DNA from: Natrialba hulunbeirensis JCM 10989
Lineage (GTDB): Archaea; Halobacteriota; Halobacteria; Halobacteriales; Natrialbaceae
Assembly: GCF_000337575.1 (NCBI RefSeq)
Contig: NZ_AOIM01000010.1
Location: forward strand, 1-64,000
Direction: 5' to 3'
Length of the DNA: 64,000 nt
A program made the position numbers and the translations under genes. Positions 53,411 to 62,084 of the stretch are shown here, one piece after another (the first letter of the stretch is position 1; every line of letters starts with the position of its first letter). Below the pieces are notes generated by a model, which saw only the letters and a program-made list of their open reading frames with translations, did no database searches and was not told where the DNA came from.

Positions 53411-54508
53411 ATGCACATACCAGATGACGACTACACCCTCGAAGAGTTTTGCCGAGTAATCATAGACTCGCCTGAATCTGTCCTTGAGGGATACCACTAC
53501 AACCAGATCAAATCCTTCTTCTATCTCACCGAAGACGGGTGGAGGGACTATTTGAATGATTATTATGAGACAGAGGATTTGGGTGGCATAACGAAGATTA
53601 GCGGCGAGTTTGTGAATAGAAAGGGGGCTGAACAGCCTGCTCGATTCTACATTGGAGAATATGAAGACAACTTACAAATGGTCATCACTGCCGAGACTGA
53701 AGAAGCAATTCGGCAGGTATTGTTGCCGACCTTTGATGGTAGTGATCACATTTCGCCGATGCCAATCATGACCGAGGATTTCCAACGGATGAATGATATG
53801 GTTCTCACACGATATGAAGATATGCGCATTTCTGAATTTAAATCAAAACGAGTGCCCAGTTTGGCTGATGCACGTATTCGCCCAGATGTCGATCGAGAGA
53901 TTGAGTACAAGGGTATTGACGGTCGCGATCGCCTGGATGAGCTCCGCTCTGAGTATGGGGTTGTTCCAACGCGGATTCAGTATGAACATGAAAATGTCTC
54001 GATGAAGATAGACACCTCTGGTAAGTTCACACTACTCACTGTCAATAAAGATAGCTTTAACATTCTATTTGATCTGGTGAAAGAAGTTGTTGAAAGTGTT
54101 CTTGAATTGCGAGATGTAGCACGCAATATTGAGTTTAAGAAGCGCGAGGTGATGCCGGGAAACTTGAAAGTACAGGTGCCGGAAGTAAGTTCTGGTGAGA
54201 TCCGTTTCGACCAGCAAGTTACACTGATGCAAGCTGAAAACCTTGTCCATGGTGCCAAGAATAGCGAAAATATGAATTTTAGCTTCACAGATGTTACGAA
54301 AGAGGCAGGTTCCTTGGACTTTTCAGCACAAGTTGCGGACGAAAGTCGCGGGTCCTTATTCAATGTGAGTGCTACAGAAGAGTCGATGCGGATTGTCCCA
54401 AAACATAATTGTTCGTTTCCTTCTCTTGTCGAATTTTACTTAGCTGTAATTCAGTTGGTAGACGGCGGCGCGAAAATGCACCTATACGAATCTCAGTTAG
54501 CAGCATAA
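53411..54508 (+). CDS. Unknown protein of two-gene AT-rich module, first gene
   Basis: 365 residues from ATG 53411. No domain recognised. Sequence features: DDYTLEEFCRVIIDSPESVL, QIKSFFYLTEDGWRDYLNDY, ARFYIGEYEDNLQMVITAET, and a long central helix region (ADARIRPDVDREIEYKGIDG). The C-terminal part is beta-rich. Base composition is visibly lower in GC than the flanks, and acidity is lower than in neighbours, signs of recent transfer. Its TAA is 1 bp before the next gene's ATG. Confidence 0.75.
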   Translation: MHIPDDDYTLEEFCRVIIDSPESVLEGYHYNQIKSFFYLTEDGWRDYLNDYYETEDLGGITKISGEFVNRKGAEQPARFYIGEYEDNLQMVITAETEEAIRQVLLPTFDGSDHISPMPIMTEDFQRMNDMVLTRYEDMRISEFKSKRVPSLADARIRPDVDREIEYKGIDGRDRLDELRSEYGVVPTRIQYEHENVSMKIDTSGKFTLLTVNKDSFNILFDLVKEVVESVLELRDVARNIEFKKREVMPGNLKVQVPEVSSGEIRFDQQVTLMQAENLVHGAKNSENMNFSFTDVTKEAGSLDFSAQVADESRGSLFNVSATEESMRIVPKHNCSFPSLVEFYLAVIQLVDGGAKMHLYESQLAA

Positions 54509-54509
54509 T

Positions 54510-55643
54510 ATGACGAACGTAGACCCACCCGATTCGGTGCCTGTGGGTCAAGAAACTAGGTTCCGTGGACTCTACGGCAAATGCATCCACAACAAACTCC
54601 AGAAATTTCCTGAACAATCCAAACGGGAAGATCTGCGTGAAGAGATCGACATACAACAGGCGCATCGAAAGCTAATTAGTTATTCTATTTTCCCATTTTC
54701 ACAGGGGAGTCCCGGTGGTTACAAATTTGTTACTGCTGAACCGCTCGAGGAGCTAGAGGTTCCCAACTTTGACTTTCTATTGTGGAATTTAGATGGGAGT
54801 GTCATTCTTGGTGAAGCAAAGTCTTCCATTCCAAGTAACGCGACAACCGTTGTGAATCAACTGAACAAACGGAAAGAGGTTGCTGAAGTATATAAAGAGT
54901 ACTTAGAACGTCGATATCTTGGCTCTGAGATCAACCATATGGAATTCGTGTTGGTAACCTACGTCCAACATGGTGACAAGATTGCGAGAGAAATCATTGA
55001 AGAAGGGGAAGAGTTCATCACTTGGGTTGTAGATGCACATTCGGACACACTTTTGATTCGACAAGCGCGACCACAGTCGTTTCCTGATAACTTAGAATCG
55101 GAGGATCCTGACGAAATGTTATCTGAACTTGATCGGCGACATACACATGATGTAAGAAGGCTCAATGGTGAACTTGATCGTGTTGGGACGAGCTTTGGTC
55201 AAGCAGATGTCTTACCCACATCGATTATTGTAGATCAACTTCGTGTAATTGTACAGTCTCGCCGCGTGGAAGACCGGCATCCATGTATTGACCATAGGGA
55301 TATAGTTGAGTATGTTTCCAATAGCTCCTTTAACTATTCTGATGGTAAAATTGACAGTATTGTAACCGATTTGGTTGAAGCTGGAAAACGCATTAACTTC
55401 CTATGTGAGTGGGATGATAACCGTGCAGACTACAAAATCGTCTCTAACTATACGGCTCGTGACGACCTAGAAGTGGTGCTTGAGAACAAGTGGGTAGAAT
55501 GGCGGATTGAAAATATGAAGGATGCACTGCGTGAAGACTGTAAAGAGAAGGCAATCTCTGAAATTGACCAGCAACAGGACTTAGCAGCATACGGTGGTGG
55601 GGTTATAAAGGAGAATGTAGAATCCAATGAAACAGATAAGTAG
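54510..55643 (+). CDS. PD-(D/E)XK-like nuclease of two-gene module
   Basis: 377 residues. The stretch PNFDFLLWNLDGSVILGEAK (Asp88, Glu102, Lys104) has the spacing D-x(13)-E-x-K of PD-(D/E)XK nucleases, preceded by a helical N-terminus. The C-terminal half is helical (REIIEEGEEFITWVVDAHSD, DHRDIVEYVSNSSFNYSDGK) and may bind DNA or partner. As in the first gene, GC is low. The two genes likely work as one unit, e.g. a restriction or defence system, but I know of no match for the first gene. Confidence 0.7.
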   Translation: MTNVDPPDSVPVGQETRFRGLYGKCIHNKLQKFPEQSKREDLREEIDIQQAHRKLISYSIFPFSQGSPGGYKFVTAEPLEELEVPNFDFLLWNLDGSVILGEAKSSIPSNATTVVNQLNKRKEVAEVYKEYLERRYLGSEINHMEFVLVTYVQHGDKIAREIIEEGEEFITWVVDAHSDTLLIRQARPQSFPDNLESEDPDEMLSELDRRHTHDVRRLNGELDRVGTSFGQADVLPTSIIVDQLRVIVQSRRVEDRHPCIDHRDIVEYVSNSSFNYSDGKIDSIVTDLVEAGKRINFLCEWDDNRADYKIVSNYTARDDLEVVLENKWVEWRIENMKDALREDCKEKAISEIDQQQDLAAYGGGVIKENVESNETDK

Positions 55644-55792
55644 CCAAGATCATCATCTATAGATCCTTTCATTCAGACATTGACCTGGAATCGGTGAACA
55701 AAATGTAACTTAGCTATTATAATTTCTTATTTAGTATATGTATCTAGTCAACCGGTATAAAGACCTCCCTATTCTTTCCTAAATACGGCGAT

Positions 55793-55822
55793 AGTTATAA
55801 GTGAATACGAAATAACAATTAG
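55793..55822 (+). promoter_or_regulatory. Promoter of structured-RNA locus B
   Basis: TATAA (55796-55800, within TTATAAG) lies 26 bases upstream of the RNA block, at the same distance as in locus A. The 30-base block agrees with locus A at 23 positions. Confidence 0.6.
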
Positions 55823-55951
55823 GACGGAAGCCATTAAACGGACACGAAAGTGTCCCGAGTGGTGCAACACTCGAGACGTGGCTTCCAAGCCGATGAGGCT
55901 TTGCAGCCATGATTGCGTACATTCTCACGGGATATAAACATCCCGCACGAC
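55823..55951 (+). ncRNA. Structured RNA / leader element, copy B
   Basis: Same architecture and length (129 nt) as copy A. P1 GGAAGCCA/TGGCTTCC (55826-55833, 55879-55886); P2 GGACAC/GTGTCC (55840-55845, 55850-55855) with GAAA loop; P3 CGAGTG/CACTCG (55856-55861, 55868-55873). P4 GGCT/AGCC (55897-55900, 55905-55908) ends before ATG 55909. P5 CGGGAT/ATCCCG (55928-55933, 55940-55945) encloses ATAAAC. Relative to A, a G-C pair becomes A-U in P2 and in P3, a U-G becomes C-G in P2, and U-G becomes U-A in P5. It leads into the same kind of zinc-ribbon gene. Confidence 0.7.
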
Positions 55952-56028
55952 TAACGCATTGCCCAAGACAACCAGCAGCAGCGCTCTCCTGCCGAGCCAC
56001 GGACTCACGGCGGTGTCGCCCCGCATGA
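55909..56028 (+). CDS. Putative leader peptide of locus B
   Basis: ATG 55909 directly after stem P4 opens a 39-codon frame (MIAYILTGYKHPAR start). Its TGA (56026-56028) overlaps ATG 56025 of the zinc-ribbon gene as ATGA, so coupling is likely. The shared start with locus A may reflect the RNA stem P5 instead of the peptide. Confidence 0.4.
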   Translation: MIAYILTGYKHPARLTHCPRQPAAALSCRATDSRRCRPA

Positions 56029-56303
56029 GCCACGACAGTGATCCCGAGCCAGCGTCTGCGACTGGTTCCACTGGCGACCCCGTACTCGAGTTACCTCCAT
56101 GCCCACGCTGTGACACCCCCGTCACCCGCACCACCGTTATCGGCCCCACCGACGCTATCGCCGGCCCCTGTGGCTGTCGCGTTGCACCTGGGATCACCAG
56201 GCGGGACCGAGATCACAACCACGGCCCAGGTCGCGACCGTGAGCACGAGTACGAACACAGGCATGAGCACGACACCAGCGACAGCGGGGATACCAGCACC
56301 TGA
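56025..56303 (+). CDS. Small zinc-ribbon protein of locus B
   Basis: 92 residues from ATG 56025. A ~25-residue acidic N-terminus precedes the core PPCPRCDTPVTRT ... AIAGPCGCRVAPGI, then an Arg/Asp/His-rich tail (DRDHNHGPGRDREHEYEH). The CPRC/CGC cysteines and the 33-residue core match locus A; the flanks differ. A longer frame from 55959 is possible but would not include the overlap with the leader. Role unknown. Confidence 0.7.
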   Translation: MSHDSDPEPASATGSTGDPVLELPPCPRCDTPVTRTTVIGPTDAIAGPCGCRVAPGITRRDRDHNHGPGRDREHEYEHRHEHDTSDSGDTST

Positions 56304-56373
56304 CTGGGGCAACAGGAGAGTGAGTGAGTCACACACCGAACTGTTTTTGACAACTCGAACACACGGTTAGTGC

Positions 56374-56937
56374 ATGTCAGAAGGGTCCGCGGCAGAACGT
56401 ATCAAGGAGCGCCGACGGAACGCGATCGACCCCGAAGCGTTTCTCCTCGAGATAGACGCAATCGAGCCGACCGACGAGGAAGAAGGGCTCCAGTTCACAC
56501 CTGCGTTCACTGATCGTGTCGAGGAGCATCTCGGGAAACTCCAGACCGACGGTGTCGATCCGACTGATATCGGCGCCATCTTCGGCGTTGCAGATGATAA
56601 CGTTTCCAAAGCCGACCGGTCGTATCCTGCCTACAAAACTGGCAGCACCGTCCGAAGTTGGCCCTCCGAAGGGGCTGTTCAGCTCGATGTCGCCGTCGAG
56701 AAGAGCATCCGCGAGGTGTCCGACGAGTGGGACGACGTTCCCTCCAGACAGCGCTACCGCATTCTCCAGTCGCTTCGGTCCTTCCAGGAGGCGTGTCTGT
56801 TCTGTTCGGGAGCGATCTCGATCAGCGACCAGACGGTCGAGTCGTGCTGTAGCAACGTCGAGGTCGTAACGGTCTCGTGTACCGACTGTGAGCGACGATT
56901 CCTGGAGTTCACGCCGGATTCGGTTCCGGGGATGTGA
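56374..56937 (+). CDS. Conserved hypothetical with C-terminal zinc knuckles
   Basis: 187 residues. N-terminal helical part (ERIKERRRNAIDPEAFLLEI, GLQFTPAFTDRVEEHLGKLQ), then a region with ADDNVSKADRSYPAYKTGST. The C-terminus contains CLFCSG and CTDCERR with an extra CC pair, likely one or two zinc sites. No domain recognised. It lies 70 bp after zinc-ribbon gene B; whether it belongs to that locus is open (locus A has no counterpart). Confidence 0.7.
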   Translation: MSEGSAAERIKERRRNAIDPEAFLLEIDAIEPTDEEEGLQFTPAFTDRVEEHLGKLQTDGVDPTDIGAIFGVADDNVSKADRSYPAYKTGSTVRSWPSEGAVQLDVAVEKSIREVSDEWDDVPSRQRYRILQSLRSFQEACLFCSGAISISDQTVESCCSNVEVVTVSCTDCERRFLEFTPDSVPGM

Positions 56938-57096
56938 CGATTCAGCACGACAGTTCTCGGATGGCCGGGTGGCTGGGTGGACTGGTAATCGGGTGACCGG
57001 ACAACCCGTAACCGGAGAACCCGGTAGACTGGTGCTCCGATACCCAACTCACAAGGTGAACAACACTCTTGTCGATTCGAACACAATTCGTGAGCG

Positions 57097-57513
57097 ATGG
57101 CGTTTCCTGGCCCGATCGACCGTCTTCACCAACCCGAGTACACCGGCGACAATCGCTGTCTCCCGTGCACTGCCGTCAATATCGTTCTCGCAGTCCTTCT
57201 CAGCGCCATAGCGGCTGTACTGACCTGGGTCGGGACGGGACCGGTTGTCGCACTGGCTGTTGGGGCCGTCGTCTTCTGTTGTGCAGTCGGTCTGATTGCC
57301 GTCCGCGGCTACCTCGTTCCGGGAACGCCCGAACTCACGAACCGATACCTCCCGGACCGGTTGCGCCGACGCTTCCACGACCGCGAGCCAGGAGTCGACG
57401 ACGGTGCGGATCTCGACCTGGCGATGAAAGGGATCGGAGCCAGCCCCACGCAACCTGACGAACGCAGCGACGGTGACGAGTCCGAGACAGCGGCCGAGAC
57501 CGATACGAGCTAG
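57097..57513 (+). CDS. Conserved haloarchaeal membrane protein
   Basis: 138 residues. The N-terminal motif RLHQPEYTGDNRCLPCTAVN is shared by a conserved haloarchaeal family. Two helices follow (IVLAVLLSAIAAVLTWVGTG and a second after VVALAVGAVVFCCAVGLIAV), then GYLVPGTPELTNRYLPDRLR and a Ser/Asp-rich tail. The CLPC pair may be redox or metal-binding. Function unknown. Confidence 0.78.
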   Translation: MAFPGPIDRLHQPEYTGDNRCLPCTAVNIVLAVLLSAIAAVLTWVGTGPVVALAVGAVVFCCAVGLIAVRGYLVPGTPELTNRYLPDRLRRRFHDREPGVDDGADLDLAMKGIGASPTQPDERSDGDESETAAETDTS

Positions 57514-57555
57514 TCGTGTTCGAACACGAATACAGATACAAACACCAACACCACT

Positions 57556-57591
57556 AGCAACAGCAACACCACCAGCAACAGCAACACCGCC
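57556..57591. repeat. 18-bp tandem duplication
   Basis: Two adjacent 18-bp units (agcaacagcaacaccacc and the same with one change) inside an AAC/ACC-rich stretch between the convergent genes ending at 57513 and 57625. No gene is seen in the 110-bp gap. Confidence 0.75.
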
Positions 57592-57624
57592 AAAACTGAC
57601 GACTGAAGTCCCAAACCCAGCGAA

Positions 57625-59019
57625 CTACTCCTGAACGACAGTGCCGTTGTACTCGTCGCTGGCCTGGGTCGACTCGAGTGCCCCTTCAGCGTAGCGGTCG
57701 TCGTGCAACAGACACGCAATTTCGTGTGTCGGCGAGTGCTCGACGTACTCCGGCGCTGTCGACTCACACGGTGAGACGAACGTGTCCTCGAGGAGTGCTG
57801 CACACGCCTCTGGCCCTCGGTCCCGGAGTTCAGCAATCGCGTCAGTGACCACTGATTCGGCTGTCGTATCCGACAGTTCGGGCGGGAGACCGAACTCGTC
57901 GCGAACGAGACCGTCTAACCGCTCGTGTGAGAGACTCGATTGGTCCTCGCGAATGTCCTTGTCCGATTTGGTCAGCGTCAGGAGCTGTGTTACCTCCTCG
58001 GCTTCGTGTACCTGTAGTTTGAACGTCAACAACGAGCGCCACTCGGGCTGTTCGAGATCGAACTCTGCTGGCGGGATCACGCGGGGACACCGCGTGTGGA
58101 ACTGACAGCCCGATGGTGGATCGATCGGCGACGGAACCTGTCCCTCGAGGAAGATCTGGTCGCCCTCCCAGAGTGGATCCGGTTCCGGAATCGCCGAGAG
58201 CAACGCCTCGGTGTAGGGGTGGTGTGGCTCGGCGAAAATCTCCTCAGTCGTTCCGACCTCGGCGAACTCGCCGAGATACATCACGGCGATCCGATCCGAG
58301 ATGTGTTCGACGACGCTCAGATCGTGTGCGATGAAGATGTAGGCCAGATCGAACTCCTCCTGGAGATCCTCGAGGAGGTTGAGAATCTGGGCCTGCACGC
58401 TCACGTCGAGTGCCGACACCGGCTCGTCACAGACGATTACTTCCGGATCGACTGCCAGCGCCCTGGCGATACCGATCCGCTGGCGCTGCCCGCCGGAGAA
58501 CTCGTGTGGATAGCGGTGAGCGTGACTCGGGTTGAGGCCAACGATGTCGAGCAGTTCGTGCACACGATCGATGCGCTCCTCGCCGTCGGCGATGCCGTGA
58601 ATATCGAGCGGTTCGCCGATGATATCGCCGACGGTAAGGCGCGGATTCAGACTCGAGAACGGATCCTGAAAGATGTACTGCAGATCCGTTCGGAGGTCTC
58701 GAAGCCGACTACTCGAGAGTCCTGTTAGCTCGATCGCTTCGCGCTCGGCGTTCGGGCTGTCGTCTAGCTGCTGTCTGTAGTAGGCAGACCCATTAGTCGG
58801 TTCGATGAGTCGCAAGAGTGCCCGGCCGAGCGTCGTCTTCCCGCACCCACTCTCACCGACGACGCCGAGTGTTTCGCCCGGATACAGTTCGAGGTCGATA
58901 TCGTTGACCGCCTTCACGGTCTGCTTTCGACCGAGGAGGTTATCGATGAACCCGCCTTCCGTCGTGTAGTGTTTCGTCAGGTCGTCGGTCCAGAGGATGG
59001 GCTCGTCGTGGTTACTCAT
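57625..59019 (-). CDS. Peptide ABC transporter ATP-binding protein (OppF/DppF type)
   Basis: 464 residues from ATG 59019. Walker [17 protein letters not shown], signature [17 protein letters not shown], Walker [21 protein letters not shown]. The oligopeptide-transporter C-terminus ([14 protein letters not shown]) follows; a C-terminal extension of about 130 acidic residues (after [20 protein letters not shown]) is unusual. Its start lies inside the 3' end of the OppD-type gene (8-nt overlap), the last gene of the operon. Confidence 0.93.
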   Translation of the reverse strand: MSNHDEPILWTDDLTKHYTTEGGFIDNLLGRKQTVKAVNDIDLELYPGETLGVVGESGCGKTTLGRALLRLIEPTNGSAYYRQQLDDSPNAEREAIELTGLSSSRLRDLRTDLQYIFQDPFSSLNPRLTVGDIIGEPLDIHGIADGEERIDRVHELLDIVGLNPSHAHRYPHEFSGGQRQRIGIARALAVDPEVIVCDEPVSALDVSVQAQILNLLEDLQEEFDLAYIFIAHDLSVVEHISDRIAVMYLGEFAEVGTTEEIFAEPHHPYTEALLSAIPEPDPLWEGDQIFLEGQVPSPIDPPSGCQFHTRCPRVIPPAEFDLEQPEWRSLLTFKLQVHEAEEVTQLLTLTKSDKDIREDQSSLSHERLDGLVRDEFGLPPELSDTTAESVVTDAIAELRDRGPEACAALLEDTFVSPCESTAPEYVEHSPTHEIACLLHDDRYAEGALESTQASDEYNGTVVQE

Positions 59020-60067
59020 GCTGCTCACCTCGTACTCGCTCGCTCAGATCGTCGTCAATGGTGACGTCGAAGCCGAGTCCGTGTTGCAGATCGTTGGTGT
59101 ACTCGAGACACCGCGCCGACTGCTGGGAGCCGTTGGCTCCATCGCCCGTGGTGATCATGCCCGGCTCTGTTCGGGTACAGGCTTCCTCTGCGTACGGGCA
59201 GCGGGGATGGAAACTACACCCGGGTGGTGTGTCGATCAGGTCGGGCATTGCGCCCGGAATCGTCCGTAGCCGGTCGCTGTCGTCCCCGACGCGTGGGATC
59301 GAACTCATGAGTCCAACGGTGTAGGGATGTTTTGGATCGTAGTACAGCTCCTCGACCGGTGCTTTTTCGACGGCCTGCCCGGCGTACATGACCATCACGC
59401 GGTCACAGAGTTCGGCGACGACACCGAGGTCGTGCGTGATGAGTTGGATCGCCGTATCGAACTCATCGGTGAGTTCCTCGAGCAGGCTGAGAATCTTCGC
59501 CTCGGTGGTCACGTCGAGTGCGGTCGTCGGCTCGTCTGCGATCAGCACGTCGGGGTCACAGGACAGCGCCATCGCGATCACCGCACGCTGTTGCATTCCC
59601 CCGGAGAACTCGTGTGGGTAGTCGGAGTACCGGTTTTCGGCGTCGGGAATACCGACCTGATCGAGCAGTTCGATGCTGCGCTCTCTGGCGTCCTCGCTGT
59701 CGTACTCGAGGTGGTGTCTGATCGCTTCGGAGATCTGTTCGCCGACCGTGTACACGGGGTTGAGCGCGGTTTGTGCATCCTGGAAGATCATCCCGATCCG
59801 GTTCCCTCGGATCTGGCGGATCTCCTCGGTGGTCATCTCCAGGAGATTGTCACCGTCGAGCAGGATCTCGCCGCTCTCGATTTCGCCGGGACTCTCGATG
59901 AGTCGCAGTAGCGAGAGGGCAGTGACGCTCTTGCCAGCACCGCTCTCGCCGACGACGCCGAATTTCTCGCCACGTTCGATCGTGTAGGAGAGATTATCGA
60001 CGGCGGTGACGACACCCTCCTGGGTGTAGAACGACACCGTCAGGTCGTTGACTTCGAGCAGTGCCAT
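59012..60067 (-). CDS. Peptide ABC transporter ATP-binding protein (OppD/DppD type)
   Basis: 351 residues. Walker [21 protein letters not shown], signature [19 protein letters not shown], Walker [21 protein letters not shown]-terminal oligopeptide signature [20 protein letters not shown]. It pairs with the OppF-type ATPase encoded downstream. Its ATG (60067) shares one base with the stop of the OppC gene (TAATG). Confidence 0.96.
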   Translation of the reverse strand: MALLEVNDLTVSFYTQEGVVTAVDNLSYTIERGEKFGVVGESGAGKSVTALSLLRLIESPGEIESGEILLDGDNLLEMTTEEIRQIRGNRIGMIFQDAQTALNPVYTVGEQISEAIRHHLEYDSEDARERSIELLDQVGIPDAENRYSDYPHEFSGGMQQRAVIAMALSCDPDVLIADEPTTALDVTTEAKILSLLEELTDEFDTAIQLITHDLGVVAELCDRVMVMYAGQAVEKAPVEELYYDPKHPYTVGLMSSIPRVGDDSDRLRTIPGAMPDLIDTPPGCSFHPRCPYAEEACTRTEPGMITTGDGANGSQQSARCLEYTNDLQHGLGFDVTIDDDLSERVRGEQHE

Positions 60068-61080
60068 TATCCACCACCTCCGATGTCGTCGACCTGTGCA
60101 TCGAGTGCGTCGTTGACCGCGTCACCGATGATGTTCATCGACATGACGAACAGGAAGATCATCAGGCCGGGGAAGACGGTTGCCCACCAGTCCCACGTGC
60201 CACCGGCACCCGTCGCGAGCGTATCAGATTCGGCGTCGAGGATCGTTCCCCATTCGGGCGTGCCGGGGTCGAAGCCGAGTCCGAGGAATCCGAGCGCTGC
60301 GACGCCGATAACGACGGTCCCGATACTGAGTGTCGCCTGCACGATAACCGGAGCGATGGCGTTCGGGATCACGTGGCGGAAGATCACTGACCGGTCTCGC
60401 GCACCGAGGGCCTTCGCCGCCATCACGTACTCGTTTTGTTTTACCTTCAGGATCTCACCGCGGATGATACGTGCGTAGGTCGCCCAGCCGACGAGCGCGA
60501 ACGCGCCGACCAGCGGCCAGAAACCGCCGCCGAAGAGGGCGACGAGGATCAGTGCCAGCACCAGCCCGGGGAACGCGAAGACGACGTCGAGAATCCGCAT
60601 GAGCACTTCGTCGACCCGTCCGCCGAAGTAGCCCGAAATGCTGCCGTAGATCACGCCGAACGTTGCCGCGAGTGCGGTAACAATGAGCCCGATCGAAATA
60701 CTGTAGCGACCACCGGTGACGACGCGAGAGAACAGGTCTCGCCCGAGTCGGTCGGTCCCCATCGGATGTGACAGCGACGGCGCGGCGTATCGTGCGCCGA
60801 CCCCGGTCTGCGTCGGATCGTACGGGACGATCGAAAAGGGCTGAATCGTGAACCCGCCTACCGAAATCGGCTGTGAAAGCAACGCGGCGAGTGACATCAC
60901 GGCAACGACCGCAAAGCCCCCTAACGCGAGCCGATCCCGGACGATGCTCGACACGATTTTTCGCCACCGGCTCTCTAGCTCGTCAGCCTCCGATTCGCTC
61001 CAGGCATCCAGTGAGTCCTGATCTTCGATACCGTCAGTATCGAAGCCCGAAATCTGAATTCGTCCTCTTTCTGTTGACAT
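60067..61080 (-). CDS. Peptide ABC transporter permease (OppC/DppC type)
   Basis: 337 residues, six predicted helices, with an N-terminal cytoplasmic acidic stretch. Permease motif EGEILKVKQNEYVMAAKALG-type region reads RGEILKVKQNEYVMAAKALG, ARDRSVIFRHVIPNAIAPVI. HPMGTDRLGRDLFSRVVTGG is the family's N-terminal motif. It forms the membrane pore with the OppB-type protein. Confidence 0.95.
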   Translation of the reverse strand: MSTERGRIQISGFDTDGIEDQDSLDAWSESEADELESRWRKIVSSIVRDRLALGGFAVVAVMSLAALLSQPISVGGFTIQPFSIVPYDPTQTGVGARYAAPSLSHPMGTDRLGRDLFSRVVTGGRYSISIGLIVTALAATFGVIYGSISGYFGGRVDEVLMRILDVVFAFPGLVLALILVALFGGGFWPLVGAFALVGWATYARIIRGEILKVKQNEYVMAAKALGARDRSVIFRHVIPNAIAPVIVQATLSIGTVVIGVAALGFLGLGFDPGTPEWGTILDAESDTLATGAGGTWDWWATVFPGLMIFLFVMSMNIIGDAVNDALDAQVDDIGGGG

Positions 61081-61088
61081 AGTTGTGA

Positions 61089-62045
61089 TCAGTATTCGTC
61101 TCTAATTCGTGGATCGAGCAGTGCGTAGACGATGTCCGCGAGCAGGTTCGCGAGCACGATGAAGAAGCCAGTAAACAGGGTGATCGCCAGAATAAGATTG
61201 ATCTCCCTGAGGTGGACTGCATCGATAAGCTCTCGACCGAGACCGGGCCATCCGAACACCGTCTCGACGACGACCGAACCGGCGACGATACTCGCAGTCA
61301 GGAATGCAGCAACTGTCGTGACCGAGATCAGCGAGTTCCGCAACACGTGCTTGAGAATAACGGTCCGCTCTGGGAGTCCCTTTGCACGCGCGGCGGTTAC
61401 GTACTCTTTGTTTAGCTCCTCGGCCATCGAGGTGCGCATGATCCGCATCATGTTCGCCGCAGCTGCCGTCCCGATCGTGACACCGGGCAGGATCAGCCAC
61501 CAGAGCATCGATGGAGAGAGCAACGATGTCTGTGGGTCGAGCGTCGGGAACCAATCCAGCTGAACGGCGAACACCGCCATCAGCATCAGGCCCAGCCAGA
61601 AGTTCGGGATCGAGATGCCCGAAAGGGCGACGAATCGGCTCACGGTGTCACCGAGCTGGTCCTTGTTGACCGCGGCGTAGATCCCGCCTGGGATCGCGAT
61701 CAAGATTGCAAACACCCAGCCGAACAGGCCGAGTGCAATCGTCTCGGGAAGTCGAGCCAGTACGACGGCACTCACGTCGCGACTACTCGAGTACACCTCT
61801 CCGAAGTCGCCTGTCAATACCCCCTGCATCCAGTCGAGATACTGCACCCAGACCGGTTGGTCGAGCCCGAACTCGCGTCGCAGCCGAGCTGCCTCGTGTG
61901 ATGGAACGTTGGGATTCGCCGCAACCAGCTGGTCTACGATGTCTCCCGGTGTGATGTGCATAAGCGCGAACGTAACGACTGAAACACCGAACAATACCGG
62001 GACTGAGGCCAGTATCCGTTTAAGAATGAATTTTTGTAAACTCAT
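61089..62045 (-). CDS. Peptide ABC transporter permease (OppB/DppB type)
   Basis: 318 residues starting MSLQKFILKRILASVPVLFG. Six helices; EAA-like loop EELNKEYVTAARAKGLPERT followed by VILKHVLRNSLISVTTVAAF. It lies 8 bp from OppC and 39 bp from the binding-protein gene, so one operon. Confidence 0.95.
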   Translation of the reverse strand: MSLQKFILKRILASVPVLFGVSVVTFALMHITPGDIVDQLVAANPNVPSHEAARLRREFGLDQPVWVQYLDWMQGVLTGDFGEVYSSSRDVSAVVLARLPETIALGLFGWVFAILIAIPGGIYAAVNKDQLGDTVSRFVALSGISIPNFWLGLMLMAVFAVQLDWFPTLDPQTSLLSPSMLWWLILPGVTIGTAAAANMMRIMRTSMAEELNKEYVTAARAKGLPERTVILKHVLRNSLISVTTVAAFLTASIVAGSVVVETVFGWPGLGRELIDAVHLREINLILAITLFTGFFIVLANLLADIVYALLDPRIRDEY

Positions 62046-62084
62046 GCCTTGTACGTGTGGAAATGGGTGACGGTAGTCGGGTGG

